Assembly: GCA_003978475.1 (NCBI GenBank)
Contig: QNZR01000222.1
Span: 1-6,628 of the forward strand
DNA length: 6,628 nucleotides
Origin: Sulfurimonas sp.
Lineage (GTDB): Bacteria > Campylobacterota > Campylobacteria > Campylobacterales > Sulfurimonadaceae
Direction: 5' to 3'
Shown here: in pieces, positions 5,535 to 6,628 of the stretch
Layout of the letters: every line of letters begins with the position of its first letter
How positions within the stretch are numbered: position 1 is the stretch's first letter
The notes under the pieces: model-generated
What the model saw: only the letters and a program-made list of their open reading frames with translations
Told to the model about the DNA's origin: nothing
Databases searched by the model: none
Program-made: the position numbers and the translations under genes

Positions 5535-6204
5535 AGCTTTCCTGGCATGTAATTTTATAGCCGACATTGCGTACGGTTGTAATCATCTCTTTGTTCTTCA
5601 GTTTCTTACGAATATTTTTGATATGTACTTCAATAATATTGCTGGTGAGGGCAGTATTATAGTCAGTATGAATCATATTTAAAAGGGCAGATTTTGTAAA
5701 GATTTTATCGGGATTGGAAGCGAGTGTTTCTAAAATATCATATTCGGTAGAAGTGAGCATTACCGGCTGATGATGACAGCGTACTTCTCGGCTGTTTTTG
5801 CAGATTGTAACAGCTCCGAGTGTGATGGTGGTGTTTTTATTGCTGCTGGTGCGTCGCAACAGTGACTTGACGCGTGCGAGCAGCTCAATGTGAGAATAGG
5901 GTTTGCAAAGGTAGTCATCGGCACCGCTGTTGAGCGCTTTGACACGATAGGCGACATCAGTATTGGCAGAAAGCATTAGGACCGAAGAATCAATGAGCAG
6001 TTCACGGGTCTCTTTAAGCAGTTCATAGCCGTCACCGTCAGGAAGGTTCCAGTCTAAAATAATCAGATGATAGCGTGTCGTGTCGATACAGCCAAGTGCC
6101 GTATGATAACCCGGAGCAACATCAACACGGTACGCCTGCTGTTTGAGAAGTTTACATATAAGATCGGCATTGGCCCGATCGTCTTCTACAACTAAAATAT
6201 CCAT
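5530..6204 (-). CDS. OmpR/PhoB-family two-component response regulator
   Basis: The 224-residue protein has a receiver domain (about 1-118) and a winged-helix DNA-binding domain (about 125-220). Receiver landmarks are complete: acidic pair D8/D9 in VVEDD, phospho-acceptor D51 in LIILDWNLPDGDG, S79 in LSAN and K101 in CKPY. The C-terminal half has the OmpR pattern: MLTSTEYDILETLASNPDKIFTK, then NIIEVHIKNIRKKLK (recognition helix) and the hairpin TTVRNVGYKI. It should be phosphorylated by the neighbouring kinase and bind promoter DNA as a dimer. The start ATG at 6204-6202 immediately precedes the first beta strand, but no Shine-Dalgarno is visible. The kinase gene ends 13 bases upstream, so translational coupling to it is likely. 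The stop TAG (5532-5530) lies in the 5' arm of the stem that covers the next gene's start. The signal and targets are unknown; the adjacent barrel protein gene is the obvious candidate. Confidence 0.95.
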   Translation of the reverse strand: MDILVVEDDRANADLICKLLKQQAYRVDVAPGYHTALGCIDTTRYHLIILDWNLPDGDGYELLKETRELLIDSSVLMLSANTDVAYRVKALNSGADDYLCKPYSHIELLARVKSLLRRTSSNKNTTITLGAVTICKNSREVRCHHQPVMLTSTEYDILETLASNPDKIFTKSALLNMIHTDYNTALTSNIIEVHIKNIRKKLKNKEMITTVRNVGYKITCQESS

Positions 6205-6217
6205 AACACAGATGGTA

Positions 6218-6628
6218 TCATAGTTTTATAAATAGGGTTGCACGGCACCCCGTGCCGATGCCACGGCTGTGAAGTGAAATGTCTCCCTTAAGAAGAAGCG
6301 CCATTTTTTTACTTAAAGAGAGACCAAGACCGGTGCCTTTTTGCTCTTTGTGCATGACATTTCCTGCCTGGGTAAAGTCATGAAACAGTGTCTCGATTTC
6401 TGCGGGCTCAATGCCGATACCGGTATCGACAATGGTAATGACGATGCGATCCTTTTCAGATGACAAGGTTACGCTCACGCCGCCTTCGTCGGTAAATTTT
6501 ATGGCATTGGAGAGAAGATTTAAAACAATCTGTTTTAAAAGTTTGGGGTCTGTTTGGCACACTCGGCAGTTGGCAGGTACATTGAGGAGTTGCAGTGAGA
6601 GCTGTTTGTCATCGGCAAGAGGCTGCAG
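6218..6628 (-). CDS. Sensor histidine kinase, C-terminal ATPase domain (cut by window edge)
   Basis: The last 136 codons of a histidine kinase lie in the window; the frame is open to the right edge, so an internal GTG at 6562 is not a true start. The visible part is a HATPase_c domain with all ATP-binding boxes: N box LLKQIVLNLLSNAIKFT (visible residues 30-46, N41 being the Mg-binding type asparagine), G1 box DTGIGI (68-73), F box FHDFTQAG (82-89) and G2 box GTGLGLSLSKK (98-108). The spacing and wording match hybrid/ArcB-like kinases, but the protein ends directly after this domain at TLFIKL, so no C-terminal receiver or HPt domain is attached. The sensor region and phospho-accepting histidine are outside the window. 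It is the likely partner of the response regulator encoded 13 bases downstream. Confidence 0.93.
   Translation of the reverse strand: MQPLADDKQLSLQLLNVPANCRVCQTDPKLLKQIVLNLLSNAIKFTDEGGVSVTLSSEKDRIVITIVDTGIGIEPAEIETLFHDFTQAGNVMHKEQKGTGLGLSLSKKMALLLKGDISLHSRGIGTGCRATLFIKL

Noticed and set aside
6192..6221. Nine-codon open frame starting at an ATGA overlap with the kinase stop and running over the regulator start
   Set aside because: It has no ribosome site and no recognisable leader-peptide character; ATGA overlaps arise easily by chance.
6218..6562. Kinase fragment read as a complete 114-residue protein from GTG 6562
   Set aside because: The frame stays open to the window edge and the preceding residues fit a histidine kinase, so this is an internal codon of a longer gene.
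185..6628. CTGCAG sites near the phoH truncation and at the very end of the window as cloning junctions
   Set aside because: The same hexamer also occurs near 5094 and 5412 inside a gene, so it gives no evidence of an artificial join.

Overview
The window looks like ordinary chromosome from a Campylobacterota (epsilonproteobacterial) species, possibly a Sulfurimonas/Sulfuricurvum/Sulfurovum relative. This is inferred from compact gene spacing, TATAAT-type -10 boxes preceded by T-rich or AT-rich DNA without a clear TTGACA, strong AAAGGAG ribosome sites and moderate GC. No marker gene proves the taxon. There is no RNA gene, insertion sequence, CRISPR array, integrase or phage gene, and no gene-free stretch longer than about 110 bases.

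Left part (1-1481, minus strand): the first 49 codons of an MgtE-type Mg2+ transporter run off the left edge. Upstream of it lies a PIN-PhoH protein (RNase-like domain plus SF1-helicase-like ATPase). Its reading frame stops right after the Walker B region, so the GDxxQ motif and the rest of the ATPase domain are missing. A good -10 box for mgtE overlaps the phoH stop codon, which looks like a deletion junction or a lineage-specific truncation.

Centre (1589-3765, plus strand): divergent from phoH are a small secreted protein of unknown function, probably started at a TTG behind a perfect AGGAGG, and a half-size ABC exporter. A TATAAT box lies exactly where it would make the exporter mRNA leaderless. 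The convergent gap after the exporter (3766-3867) carries two inverted repeats without T-tracts.

Right part (3868-6628, minus strand): in transcription order there is the C-terminal ATPase domain of a sensor histidine kinase (cut by the right edge), an OmpR/PhoB-type response regulator, a small outer-membrane beta-barrel protein, and a YeiH-family (UPF0324) membrane transporter with its own promoter. Kinase, regulator and barrel gene look like one operon.

The most interesting feature is a 19-bp bulged inverted repeat (5470-5534) at the regulator/barrel-gene junction. In the mRNA it would pair the barrel gene's Shine-Dalgarno and AUG with the last codons and stop of the regulator gene. This is a plausible translational-coupling switch or RNA thermometer.
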